From: Trichomonas vaginalis G3
Lineage: Eukaryota; Parabasalia; Trichomonadida; Trichomonadidae
Assembly: GCF_026262505.1 (NCBI RefSeq)
Contig: NC_067208.1
Location: 18,051,962-18,115,961 of the forward strand
DNA length: 64,000 nt
Direction of reading: 5' to 3'
This document shows positions 11,755 through 21,084 of this stretch, piece by piece (within the stretch, counting starts at the first letter, position 1; each line of letters opens with the position of its first letter). Both the position numbers and the translations under genes were made by a program. The notes beneath the pieces were generated by a model. The model saw nothing but the letters and a program-made list of their open reading frames with translations, was not told the DNA's origin and ran no database searches.

Positions 11755-12672
11755 ATGGAAAACAAGGTTAGTAAATTCATTCTATATATGCCACAGTCCT
11801 ACTGTCAATTACATGCATATAGCGTTTGCAATCATCCGTGTTCTTATATTTTCATTGTTGTCCAATTAATTTTACAACTTCCATTTTTTTATTATGCTTT
11901 TTCGTTGATCAGAAGACTTAAATTTCAACTAAGAAATCGCTTTATGCCTGATATATGTTATGTGCTCACATATGCTGTTCACAACTTCAGTTCTTGGATA
12001 TATTATTATGTTTTATGTTATTTTTATCGTGAAAAGGATAAGAATTTTTGTTTTAGATTAAGCAGAGTGTGGGATGATTTTACAATGCTAGCAGATGTTA
12101 TGTTCATGGAACAAATTGCAATTGTATTAATTTGTTTTAATATCAAAATTGGAAAATATTTGAAGTACTTTAACTATTTTCTTTATGTTTTAATGATATT
12201 TAGGATTGTATGCAAATTCTTTTTTACCTTATACTCCAAAGTTGATCCATATACAATTCCATTCATTAATGAAGTTGTTTACAACAAAACATATATAGTC
12301 TATTCAACAATCTATAACACAATATATATTATAATGCTGATTCTTATGAATATATGCTTTGTATTATCAAGTATCAAAGATTACATTCCGAAAAAATATC
12401 ATTTAAGAATTAACATTGCGTTATTCATGCAGATTCTTGGTAATATTGGTGCTGAAATAGCACAGCGCACAAGATATAGTCTTGCTGTTACAAAATTAGA
12501 ATTTTATGACTTAAATAAATTTAATTACATCAGAGTTTTCATTAATTTATACATTATGTACTGCATGAGCATACCATACTTAGTAATAATGTGGACGCTG
12601 TCATCAACTGAGTATGTTGAAGAATCAGAAACTGCAGATGTGCTTTTTAGCGGAATTGCAACTCGGGATTAG
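11755..12672 (+). CDS. Seven-helix membrane protein, array copy 9 (mosaic, array edge)
   Basis: 305 residues. The first about 225 match the array consensus exactly, but from about position 12,415 the sequence diverges sharply while staying open: the end reads IAQRTRYSLAVTKLEF and SGIATRD where other copies have IAQRVRYSVLVMKYEF and KEIAALD. Many third-position changes accompany the protein changes, so the tail is an old diverged paralogue whose 5' part has been overwritten by array sequence. The helix pattern is kept, which indicates selection on the diverged tail. Confidence 0.82.
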   Translation: MENKVSKFILYMPQSYCQLHAYSVCNHPCSYIFIVVQLILQLPFFYYAFSLIRRLKFQLRNRFMPDICYVLTYAVHNFSSWIYYYVLCYFYREKDKNFCFRLSRVWDDFTMLADVMFMEQIAIVLICFNIKIGKYLKYFNYFLYVLMIFRIVCKFFFTLYSKVDPYTIPFINEVVYNKTYIVYSTIYNTIYIIMLILMNICFVLSSIKDYIPKKYHLRINIALFMQILGNIGAEIAQRTRYSLAVTKLEFYDLNKFNYIRVFINLYIMYCMSIPYLVIMWTLSSTEYVEESETADVLFSGIATRD

Positions 12673-13143
12673 AATTTTATTCTATATTTATCTTTAGTAT
12701 TTTTTATTGTTGTATTTAAACTCCAATATTTAAGATAGAAAACAATTATATCAAAATAATCTTTGAGATAAAGCATATTATGATATATATGTAATGTGAG
12801 TATCATATTATAATAAGTGATACAGTGGTGCAATTCTGTTTCGGATTTATTGCTTTCAAAATAGAAATTTTAAAAATTATTTGATCAATTGCATTTATTT
12901 ATTGCTTAAGTAATGTCAATGAAAAGTTTTTCATAAACTTTGAATACTCTCATTGAATGAAACATGATTTTTATCTGATATTTCCGACGATAAAAAAAAT
13001 AAACAGAAAGAAATTAACTAATATTATTGCATTATGCAATTAAAAGCTGCAAAGTAGTCATTGAATTATAGAATTCATACAGAAAAAAAATTGGAAATAT
13101 TTTATACATAAACATAATTTATTTTAGGGACAAATGATAAGAA
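12673..13143. other. Intergenic region after the array
   Basis: AT-rich stretch between the last array gene and the convergent pantothenate kinase gene. The first about 60 bases are a diverged relative of the array spacer (shared TTTATTCTATATTTATC). Beyond that no gene, repeat or RNA was seen. Confidence 0.6.
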
Positions 13144-14034
13144 TCATTGGAGTTCTGATGCTCGCAAGGCTGCACCAATTGCTCCTGCATATCTATGATT
13201 CTCTGGGAAAATTAATGAGATTTCTTTGTTAAACAAAGAAGCTGACTTATATAATGAATCAGGGATACTTCCCTCCATTGAGAGGAAACCACCGACAAAA
13301 ACAAGAGATGTTACTTTCTCTGCTCTAGCAACAGTTGCAGCTCCACCTGCAATAGAATAACAAATTGCAGAAAGGAGTGATGCAGCTATATCTTCTTTAG
13401 GAGCAGTTTTATGTTCTATTGATGCTTTGGCAAAAGAAGAAGCGCAAACATCAGATAATAAAGTATTTCCGTAATTTTGACCATAAATGTCTGAGATAAG
13501 TAAGTCCAATGTAGATGTTTTGCCAATATTAGCTAATCTAAGTATTTCATCGAAGTTATTTACTTGAATCAGTAAATTTGCTAAGCCAAGTAAGGTTCCA
13601 CCTCCTAGCGGTGAGCCACCTACATGTTTCACCTTATTATCAATCGATAGGGCAGAGTATGAAACGCCTGTTCCCATTGAAATAATGATACAAGGAATTA
13701 AATCTTCTATTTGAGGGCCCAAAATTTTAACATTGCTTCGGTCTTTAAGTAAATGAGCAGCTCCAAAAGCTTGTGTTCCTAGTTCATCGAGTTTGACAGG
13801 TTTTGGTTTAATTTGCTCGAAAAATTCACGGAATTTAACGGATCCACCACCAGTTATGCATATTTTCTCGATTTTCTCATGAATTTGTTCGATTTTTAAT
13901 TCGCCGTTTTCATCTGTTTGAAAGAAATTTTTGATTTCTTCAATTAATGTTGGGATGCAGAATAGTTGCTTATTTCCATCTTTTCCAATAAAGCACATTT
14001 TTGTAAATGAACCTCCAAGATCTACTCCAAGCAT
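13144..14034 (-). CDS. Type II pantothenate kinase (fumble/PANK family)
   Basis: 296 residues. The enzyme phosphorylates pantothenate with ATP, the first step of coenzyme A synthesis, in the cytosol. Seen in the sequence: N-terminal phosphate-binding MLGVDLGGSFTK (residues 1-12) of the ASKHA fold, ITGGGS near 60, the conserved SMGTGVSY near 118, VGGSPLGGGTLLGL near 137, a second nucleotide-binding FVGGFLSMEG near 246, and HRYAGAIGAALRA near the C-terminus. Length fits the catalytic core of eukaryotic PanK without the N-terminal extension of animal isoforms. The start is the first ATG, placed so that the DLGG motif sits at the usual distance. Convergent with the array; downstream of the subtilase gene on the same strand with a 420-bp gap. 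Confidence 0.93.
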   Translation of the reverse strand: MLGVDLGGSFTKMCFIGKDGNKQLFCIPTLIEEIKNFFQTDENGELKIEQIHEKIEKICITGGGSVKFREFFEQIKPKPVKLDELGTQAFGAAHLLKDRSNVKILGPQIEDLIPCIIISMGTGVSYSALSIDNKVKHVGGSPLGGGTLLGLANLLIQVNNFDEILRLANIGKTSTLDLLISDIYGQNYGNTLLSDVCASSFAKASIEHKTAPKEDIAASLLSAICYSIAGGAATVARAEKVTSLVFVGGFLSMEGSIPDSLYKSASLFNKEISLIFPENHRYAGAIGAALRASELQ

Positions 14035-14455
14035 GAATACAAATTCTGGAGAACTTTTAATGTAAAGTTCACAATTCCGATATCCTCAAAATCCCGTAGT
14101 CACTTTTTTTGATTTGATTCTCTTCGAATTTTTTGCTCGAAAAATAAAACATCATTAAACTCGCTTTTTGAGATCAAATAAGGCATTTTGCAGTGAATAA
14201 AATGGATAATCCTTTAAAGTGAGAAATTGAGATTACCGTCGACGTTATAACTGAGTTAAACGAACATAATGCAGATAAAGCTGATGTATAACACTTTATC
14301 ACTGGTTTTCCATCTTTTTTGAACTTAATTGAATGAAATCTAATCATTCATTCTTTGAATCATTGATTTATCACTAAGGTAAGATTTTCTGTATTGATGC
14401 ATCTATTAACTAATATACTATTAATGGAAAATATATAAAGATTCTCATGATTTCT
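14035..14455. other. Intergenic region between subtilase and pantothenate kinase genes
   Basis: Contains the 5' flank of the kinase gene and the 3' flank of the subtilase-like gene. No clear initiator motif, repeat or small gene was recognised. Confidence 0.5.
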
Positions 14456-16643
14456 TTATTCAAAATGAATTGATGATTTCTTGGTGCAAAACAAAACAAT
14501 AGATCTGTAGATCCCGAAACACAATAACAGAACAAATAATACAATACCTAACACAATCTCAGTAATTTGAACAGGAGTTAATGCATCGGGCCTATATTTG
14601 CCATCTTGTTCAACAACAAATAAATTAATCGTCATAGGATGGATATATTCTTGTCTTTCAGTTGAAGTAGGTGATATTTGTAAATAAAACTTCTTTGTTG
14701 AAGGAATCATGTTAATAAGCCACCTATTTCCTGTGTTTCTGATCCATTCTCTATTTAGAATGGCCTTGCTATCAGGAGATATAATAGTTGCAGCGATTGT
14801 TAGAAAATCCATCATAAATGATTCTATCAAGATGCAGAACATATTCAATATATATGTCAGTATCTGCAGTTTTGTATACTGTTCCATTTGGTGGATTGGA
14901 TAAGCCAACATCCAAAGTATTACTATAGTCAACTGAAACATTTGATGAAAAGATGCACTTAGGATCCATGGAATCAATAATAAGTATCATATCAAGTTTA
15001 TCCCTGAAAACACTAGGAGTATATTCTATTTTTAACAAATCGAATTTCTCATTAAAACTAGCATTAATAAGAATCCTATCATTTCCATCCGGTGAAGCAA
15101 GCCAAACTGTGTAGTATGCGTCTTTTACATCTTCACTTACATTTACTCTGACCCCAGCAGCTGTTGCTGCAAATAGATAAATTTTTTCTTTTGAATGTAA
15201 TTTTGGAGACATTTGCTTCGAATGGTGAATGGCAACAATTCTTTGATTTATCAAAGAGATATCTGGAGCTATTTTGTTATAGAAGAACTTAAGACCTAAG
15301 CTCTCTATTGTTCCATGATATGCATTGTCTGCGACTCTAAATGAAACTGTCCATTTTCCTATTGGATTTTCACCTAAGAATTTATATCCCATTAATTCAA
15401 CTGAGTTTATTGTTGAAGTTAAGTCTGCCTCTGTTAATATTTTCATTTCACACCTTGTTCCATTTGGACTAATAATGTGTGGATTTAACGACCCAAATGA
15501 TAATTTCTTCGATTTGAAGAATAAACTGACGCATAAAACAGATTTCGCACTTCTTTCTGTGAAATCAAAAGTAACGTTGTGCTCACGGTCTTCAATAATT
15601 AAATTTAAAGTTTTTTCAACTTTGTATTCATAAAATTTCCCAGTTGATGTCCAATTTAATGCGATATCAACAGCTCTACCCAGATTCAACCTTCCAAAGC
15701 CCGATCTTCTATTATAATTAAGTTGTATTCCATTTTTGTCCCAAATTATCGTGTTTGGATTTACTTTATCTGCAGAAAACGCAGTAATATAAAACAGATC
15801 AGATAATGTTAGGTTTGGATTTGCTTCTAATAAAACAGCAAGTCCACCTGCGAATATCGCTGCACTTGCGTTAGTCGATGTGAAGTTCTTATTTGTTGAA
15901 TTAGTAGATTTTGGCGAAGCTGTAAAAATAGGAGCATTTCCAGCAGCAGGAGCAACCATAAAGACACTTGCACCTTCAGCAGAACGATATAAAGAAAGAC
16001 CTCTGTTAGTAACACCGCTAATTGTAAAAACTAGTGGCCAACCTGAAGGTGGACTCATAATAGGATCAGATGCGCAGAAAGTTCCTGCTGGAACCACTAT
16101 TGGATGTGGCCAATTTCCTTCTTGTGGATGATATAAACAATCATCTGCAATTTCCTTAGGAATTACTTCTGGTTGAACGTATTGAACGTATCCATTCGGT
16201 TTCTCAATGTAAAGATATTGAAGGATTGATATATTCCACTTCAAACTCTGATGGCACATCACAGTTTGAAGGTGTTCTGCTTGCATGGAATAGTTTGTGA
16301 AAAAATAAGATGCAACATTTGCTCCTGGAGCAACACCTTCAAATTCTGTACCTCTTTTCCCTGCTGCTAGAGCTAATGATGCAGTTGCGATGTTATGTGA
16401 TGAATTCGTTGTCAACATGATTTCATTTGTATAAATATTAATAAACTGATCTTTGATTGCTCTATCTTTGTATGCAACATGATCGAAAAGCGCTCCATCA
16501 GACATTACGGCAATTGTGATTCCTTTCCCTGTGTATTTATCGTAATATGCATGCCCAGACCAGTTGATATCTTCACCATCTAAGCCACCGTATTCATCAT
16601 TTCCCGAATTTTTAAGCCACCACGCTACAAATAGATAAAACAT
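14456..16643 (-). pseudogene. Kexin/furin-like subtilase with P domain, catalytically degenerate, one frameshift
   Basis: The first ATG at 16,643 gives MFYLFVAWWLKNSG, a very short hydrophobic leader running straight into the kexin-type WWLKN motif, so there is no usual prodomain. TGKGITIAV precedes a SDG triplet where kexins have DDG, HNIATASLAL aligns with the HGT catalytic-histidine motif, and STNASAAIFAGG plus LEANPNLT aligns with GTSASAP. The acid position thus reads Ser and the nucleophile position Asn; only His is clear. A P domain follows (ENPIGKWTVSF near 15,340). One indel in a four-base A run near 14,807 shifts the frame; the downstream frame ends in a membrane helix (about 14,500-14,560) and short basic tail, so the protein would be type I membrane bound. 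It could be a pseudoprotease gene with a sequencing error, or a pseudogene. Confidence 0.78.
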
Positions 16644-16659
16644 CTTAAAATTGCTCACG

Positions 16660-18136
16660 CGGTAATCAAAATTGCAAACTCCGCTCTCAAATTAATTCCA
16701 ACCTAACATTTAAAGAAACCTTCACTTAATATAATTCTCCATTTTTGATAATTTTATATAAAATTGAGGAAATTAAATAAATTGAGAGGAAATCAGTTGA
16801 TACATTTGAACAGCATTCAAAAAAATTAAGATGTATTTGGGAAGCAAAATATGTATAGAGTATTAAATCAATTTTTTAAACGAGTTTATTCTGAATGTAT
16901 TTCAGAGAATAATTTTCTTTGAAATGACATCTTTGAATTTGGGCTGCATTTAGCATGATTGGAATATTTGATTTGAATGTTTTATTTGAGAGAACAACAT
17001 TTTGAAATGGGTCAGACTCAAGTTTATCTGTCGTAACAAGTTCTCTTTATCAAAATAAGATATTTAAGAAATATGACATTAATTATATTCTTTTCTGAAG
17101 TGCCATATTTTATATTTTTGAAACTTTTATTCTTCGGTGACTCATATTTTTTCGTATACGTTCTGTGCCTTCCTAACTTGTTTCCTTGTGTTCAATAGTT
17201 CCTATTCTGAGATTTTCCAAATGGGGTTATTTTCTTCGAAATGTTCCGAAAATTTCTTTAATACTCAAGATTTTATTTGAAAATAGTCTTGTGTGGCATC
17301 TAAAATTTACATATTTCCACAAATAATTAGCTATTGTATATTTTAAATGTTCAATTTCCGGAAATGTGTTTTCACAATTATATCTTCACTAATCTCTTTT
17401 AAAAAGGAGTTTATTGCTTCAGCATAAATTTTTATTGCTAAATGATTACTTTTTGTTTGAATAGAGTCATCTCGAGTTATTTTGGTGAGTTACCTGAAAT
17501 AAAATGTTTTTCCCCAAGAAAATATAATAAGATCATTTTGATTAATGAAATTTCAAAAATGATTTACAAATCCAGTATCCTATATTTATTATAATAAAAA
17601 TAACCTTCATCATTTTATGCTTCCAATATTATACCCAGAACTAAAATAACATGCAAGATCCAACTATAAATCCATCAACTGATATTGTTTTATATTTAAT
17701 TCTTGATAATTGCATAAAATAAAATTATCATTTAGGTAAAACCAGCATCAAACACCAACTTTCTGCATCATTTGTTTTGCAAATATAGTGTATTATTTAA
17801 ATCTGATTTCCGTGCAACATTTTGTAATATCGTTTTAATTCTCCATAGAAACCAAAACCACATATATATAGCTCAAACATACAAATAAACAGTTTCGAGT
17901 CATAGCCAAATTATACTCAATCAATATTTTATGAAAACCACAGATTCAATTGAATGACTTTTATTTTCAATAATAATGAGAGCTTATCAGTAATAATGAT
18001 TATATTTTCCTTTGTACAATCACCGATAGTTCGAATTTTCATTGAATTTTTTCTGACAAAATTTTATAAATTGAGATGAAAGTTGGCCATTGTGGTTTTG
18101 AAAAAATAAAATTGCAAAATCAGCGGTTTTAAGATA
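16660..18136. other. 1.5-kb intergenic region
   Basis: AT-rich and free of long frames on both strands. It must hold the divergent 5' flanks of the subtilase and ankyrin genes. No repeat, RNA gene or mobile element was recognised in it. Confidence 0.55.
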
Positions 18137-18143
18137 TCATTAT
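18137..18143 (+). promoter_or_regulatory. Trichomonad-type initiator (Inr)
   Basis: TCATTAT lies six bases before the ATG of the ankyrin gene and fits the trichomonad initiator consensus (TCA, pyrimidine, then A/T-rich), where transcription starts at the A. Such short 5' leaders are normal in these organisms. Support is the match and position only. Confidence 0.5.
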
Positions 18144-18148
18144 AATAA

Positions 18149-19015
18149 ATGCAATCACCAAGCATCGATGATGTCATCTCATTAGAAGAATGTCTCTTCA
18201 ACATCAGCAACTATGATTCAAACGAGGTCGCAGCTGAAATATCCGATAAATGGGACAATTTAAAGGATCATATCAACTCAATCCTTCCTGCAGCGATCAA
18301 CCAACGCAGATTTTCGTACGAGCAGTTCGCCAACGTTATCAAAGCCTTACCAAAGTTTAACAGATTGCTTTTAAACTTTGATATGCAAATTTACCTTAGA
18401 AATATTGAATCTACAGACGAAACATTTAATCTTTCTTTAAACATTTTCCCAGAGGGATCGATAGGCTACGCTATTATCCACGATGATGTCGATTCAGTTA
18501 TCGAATTTTCGCTGTCCCCGAAATTCTTCGACCTCAAGGTCAGTTTCTGTGAAGCTGATAGCTGGACAGCCGAAATATTCTCGCTAATTGACGCTGCTGC
18601 TTATTTTGGAAGCTACAACGTTTTCAGATTTTTGTACGTAAATGGGTTCAAGATCACAGAAGAAACAGTTAAGAGGTCAATTTACGGTGGCAATATCGAA
18701 ATTGCAGAGCTCATCAGCCAGGAAGGCTTCTCTTTTGCCAAATACATAAAAGATGCAATCATTTGCCATCGAAATGAGATTGCCATCTGGATCATTGAGC
18801 AAAATGATGAAGTAGAACTCGATTTTGACCTCTGTCTCCGCTGCAGAAATACTTTTTTGGTCAAATATATTATTGAAAGCGGAGTTTACAATGATTCATT
18901 TATGGAACGTGCGGTTTTAAGGAGAAGAAGAGATGTGTTGCAGTATCTCATTGATAATGGATACGACAACTCTGATTCCGACCACGAACTTGAACAAGTT
19001 TACTATAATATGTAA
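18149..19015 (+). CDS. Ankyrin-repeat protein, DUF3447 type
   Basis: 288 residues. The N-terminal about 100 residues are the poorly conserved helical leader common to trichomonad ankyrin proteins of this type. From about 145 onward, degenerate ankyrin units can be seen: DAAAYFGSYNVFRFLYVNG, SIYGGNIEIAELISQEG, IICHRNEIAIWIIEQ, and ERAVLRRRRDVLQYLIDNGYD near the end. The units are short, about 30 residues each, with the DUF3447 spacing. Probably a cytosolic protein-binding scaffold; partner unknown. These proteins form a very large family in Trichomonas and Tritrichomonas. Coding sequence is less AT-rich than the neighbouring Mavericks. A good initiator sits just upstream. Confidence 0.82.
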   Translation: MQSPSIDDVISLEECLFNISNYDSNEVAAEISDKWDNLKDHINSILPAAINQRRFSYEQFANVIKALPKFNRLLLNFDMQIYLRNIESTDETFNLSLNIFPEGSIGYAIIHDDVDSVIEFSLSPKFFDLKVSFCEADSWTAEIFSLIDAAAYFGSYNVFRFLYVNGFKITEETVKRSIYGGNIEIAELISQEGFSFAKYIKDAIICHRNEIAIWIIEQNDEVELDFDLCLRCRNTFLVKYIIESGVYNDSFMERAVLRRRRDVLQYLIDNGYDNSDSDHELEQVYYNM

Positions 19016-19314
19016 TATATAGACTGTTATTATATTATTTTGTTTATAAATTTTATCTATCCTTTGATTTAGCGACTCTTTTAGATAATAAACAGCGTTA
19101 TCGAAATTTACTTATTGATTTTTACCTTTTTACTATATAACCCATAATATATTTGAGTTTTGATTCTAATCAAAGAAATAATAAGATAAAAATTTGATTG
19201 TGGAGTAAATTTTTGATCTTATTTTCTTGATTTTTTGCTATTAAGCAGTCACTTAAGATCTTTATGAGTATAACAATAATTTTCTCTATTGTAGATTATG
19301 TGGTTGGATTATTT
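19016..19314. other. Host intergenic sequence left of the Maverick pair
   Basis: About 300 bp of AT-rich host DNA between the ankyrin stop and the first target duplication. No gene was seen. It joins directly to the host sequence after 56,488 if the two elements are taken out of consideration. Confidence 0.6.
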
Positions 19315-19320
19315 ATAAAA
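19315..19320. repeat. Target-site duplication of element A, left copy (ATAAAA)
   Basis: ATAAAA directly precedes the terminal AGTAGTAGG and recurs at 35,841-35,846 after the inverted terminus. Six base pairs is the standard duplication length for Maverick/Polinton integration. Confidence 0.88.
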
Positions 19321-19884
19321 AGTAGTAGGATAGGATGGGTTTTGTGACTTTTTTTGTAAACGTAAGAATTCATACAATATCGAGCGATTTTGTATCATTT
19401 TTTTAACATATTATTTTTAAAAATAATTTATTTTTTTATTCTTACATAAATGACCCAACAAGTAAAACTGGATAAAATAGATTATCGAATTTTAGAGGAT
19501 GGTGTTCCTGTTTATATTCAAAGATTTAAAGGGAAGCAATATTATAGAATTGTTAATCCTGAATACATAAAACATTTATTTAAAAAGGAAGACTGTGAAT
19601 TATTAAACGCTAATGAATATGAAACCAATAAATCAAAATTGAAATATAAATATATTGGAAGTGATGAAAGGTGTAAAGATAAAGATAAAGTTTATTCAGT
19701 TTCATATAATGAATGGAAAACCAATAAGATAAGAAAACATTTAGGAGATTATGGGAAATGTTCTGAATTCTTTAAATCTAGTATATACGAGAGAGTAAAA
19801 GAAATTAGAAATAATTATCATTCATGAATGAAAAATAAACTTTAAAAATTCATGTCTTACATTTTTGAATAATTTATTTTTTTA
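19321..19884 (+). repeat. Terminal inverted repeat of element A, left
   Basis: About 564 bp matching the inverse of 35,270-35,840. The outer about 40 bp and the inner about 480 bp are nearly identical, but a patch of roughly 70-100 bp between them (about 19,363-19,405) is unrelated in the two ends. The repeat carries a complete gene. Confidence 0.85.
19450..19827 (+). CDS. Terminal-repeat gene of Maverick A, left copy, unknown function
   Basis: 125 residues, MTQQVKLDKIDYRILEDG at the start, lysine- and tyrosine-rich with no recognised domain. The whole gene lies inside the terminal inverted repeat, so an almost identical copy (two residue differences noticed, both near the C-terminus) sits at 35,327-35,704. 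Preceded by the element's T-rich box and CATAAATG start context. Element B has no counterpart in its shorter repeats. Function unknown; its position suggests an early or accessory role. Confidence 0.7.
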   Translation: MTQQVKLDKIDYRILEDGVPVYIQRFKGKQYYRIVNPEYIKHLFKKEDCELLNANEYETNKSKLKYKYIGSDERCKDKDKVYSVSYNEWKTNKIRKHLGDYGKCSEFFKSSIYERVKEIRNNYHS

Positions 19885-19895
19885 TTTTGTATGAA

Positions 19896-21003
19896 ATGAG
19901 CGTCAAGACTAACGACGTTAAAAAATTGGGATTCACAAACGAGGAAATAAAGGATATATTAGATGAGGCGGGTTATGAGGTTGATAAATATTATTTAAGA
20001 AATTGTCAAAAATTCGCGGAATTTTTAAATGAATTTGATTATGATGGAAAAATGAATAAAGATGATGTTATAAATTTCTTATATCCCACATCTGAAGAAG
20101 AAAAACTAAAGAACCCGATGTTTTCCCCGAATATTATGAAGAACGGATTAAAGATGATGATGAATATGATGAAATTGAAAGACTGGAAAAAATAAGAGAT
20201 GAAATAGATGAAAAAATTAAGGAATTAAGAGAAGTTGAAAAATATAATGAAAATGAAGTAGAGGGTTTAATGAATATCCCAGCTTCAGAATCAGCACTTC
20301 AGAAATCTCATGAAGAAAGATATAAAAATTATGTCTCAGAATCAACACAAAATTTATTAGATGGTGAAATAGACGAAACACTTTCAGAAGAAGGTACTAA
20401 ATTTATTCGTAAACATAAGTTACAATTTATTGATAATGAAGAATACCCCTGTATCTTACTTTCACCACCTTTAGATTCCGAAAAATTCAAAAAAGCTCTT
20501 AAAAACGTGACATATGCAACTAATACGATTAAGAAAGAAGATCATGATATTTACACAAATTATTATTTAAATAAATGCACAGGTGTTGATAAAGTTTTTG
20601 ATTTATTAGATAAAATATCAAAAGAAACCATTGGTACATATAAAATTTTATGCGATTGTGGTTTCATTATTGAAGATACCAATAATGTTTCATATGAAAG
20701 AACAGCACCGAAGGAAGACGAAGTGAAAGGTCTATACCATTCGTTATTAAGAACATAAAAGATATGAAAACTTATAAACATTATATTTATTCATTTATTT
20801 CAGAAAAAATGGAAACAACCCATAAAACATCATCTCATCATTTTATAGCTATTCATACATTCCTTTTCAAAGTTGTGAAATTAAATAAGACAGGAATTAG
20901 ATTTAATGTATCAGGGTACGCATTCTTGAGTAAATTAAAATGTATTCGTCACGTCGCAGATGATAAAAATTTATGTGTTCTTAATTCATTTTATGGGCTT
21001 TAG
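19896..21003 (+). pseudogene. Conserved Maverick gene region upstream of polymerase, element A
   Basis: Reading frames in this stretch match the region 54,760-55,894 of element B in the same position next to the polymerase. The first ATG that fits the element's start context is at 19,896 (MSVKTNDVKKLGF). The composition is acidic and helical, with a glutamate/lysine-rich coiled-coil-like part in the middle and a Cys-containing segment near 20,640-20,670. No domain was recognised. It could be one gene or two adjacent genes. It looks broken, about two breaks. A GC-rich double hairpin overlaps its end. Confidence 0.55.
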
Positions 21004-21021
21004 CCCTGGACTCTCTGAGTC
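20995..21021. repeat. GC-rich double hairpin inserted at a gene end (element A)
   Basis: GGGCT-TT-AGCCC is followed at once by GACTC-TCT-GAGTC. The sister copy in element B (near 54,760-54,775) reads straight from TATGG to ACTTTAAA, so about 29 bp is extra here. The perfect arms, tiny loops and high GC stand out in very AT-rich DNA. See the matching structures at 36,650 and 55,639. Confidence 0.7.
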
Positions 21022-21063
21022 TCGGACTTTAAAAAATAAACTTTATTTTTATTTATTTTTTAA

Positions 21064-21084
21064 TTTTTTATTCTTACATAAATG
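21064..21084 (+). promoter_or_regulatory. Maverick start-site box: T-rich tract plus TAAATG
   Basis: TTTTTTATTCTT followed by ACATAAATG, where the last three bases are the polymerase start codon. The same layout, a T-rich ATTT box six to ten bases before a TAAATG that includes the ATG, precedes most genes of both Mavericks on both strands (for example 19,450, 24,592, 34,418, 37,664, 45,809 and 49,270, and the minus-strand starts at 28,417, 30,346, 33,800, 51,215 and 54,715). Host genes in the window mostly lack it. It resembles the TAAAT(G) late promoters of poxviruses; the functional reading is inference. Confidence 0.5.

Larger units (their letters stand above)
1..12680 (+). repeat. Tandem array of nine 1453-bp gene-bearing units
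   Basis: Nine start codons lie at 137, 1590, 3039, 4492, 5942, 7396, 8849, 10302 and 11755, that is 1449-1454 bp apart. Each unit has one gene of 918 bp and about 535 bp of spacer. Apart from a few indels and one patch in copy 1, units are almost identical by eye, so the array was recently amplified or is being homogenised. The window opens inside a spacer, so the array very likely continues to the left. The right edge is the diverged tail of copy 9, after which spacer similarity fades. Copy number in the real genome could differ, because near-identical tandem units are hard to assemble. Confidence 0.97.

Noticed and set aside
15325-15633. Plus-strand open frames across the subtilase gene
   Set aside because: Antisense to recognisable subtilase and P-domain sequence.
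16660-18136. Hidden gene or RNA in the 1.5-kb gap
   Set aside because: No frame of useful length, no repeat and no tRNA-like or other recognisable structure was found on reading both strands.
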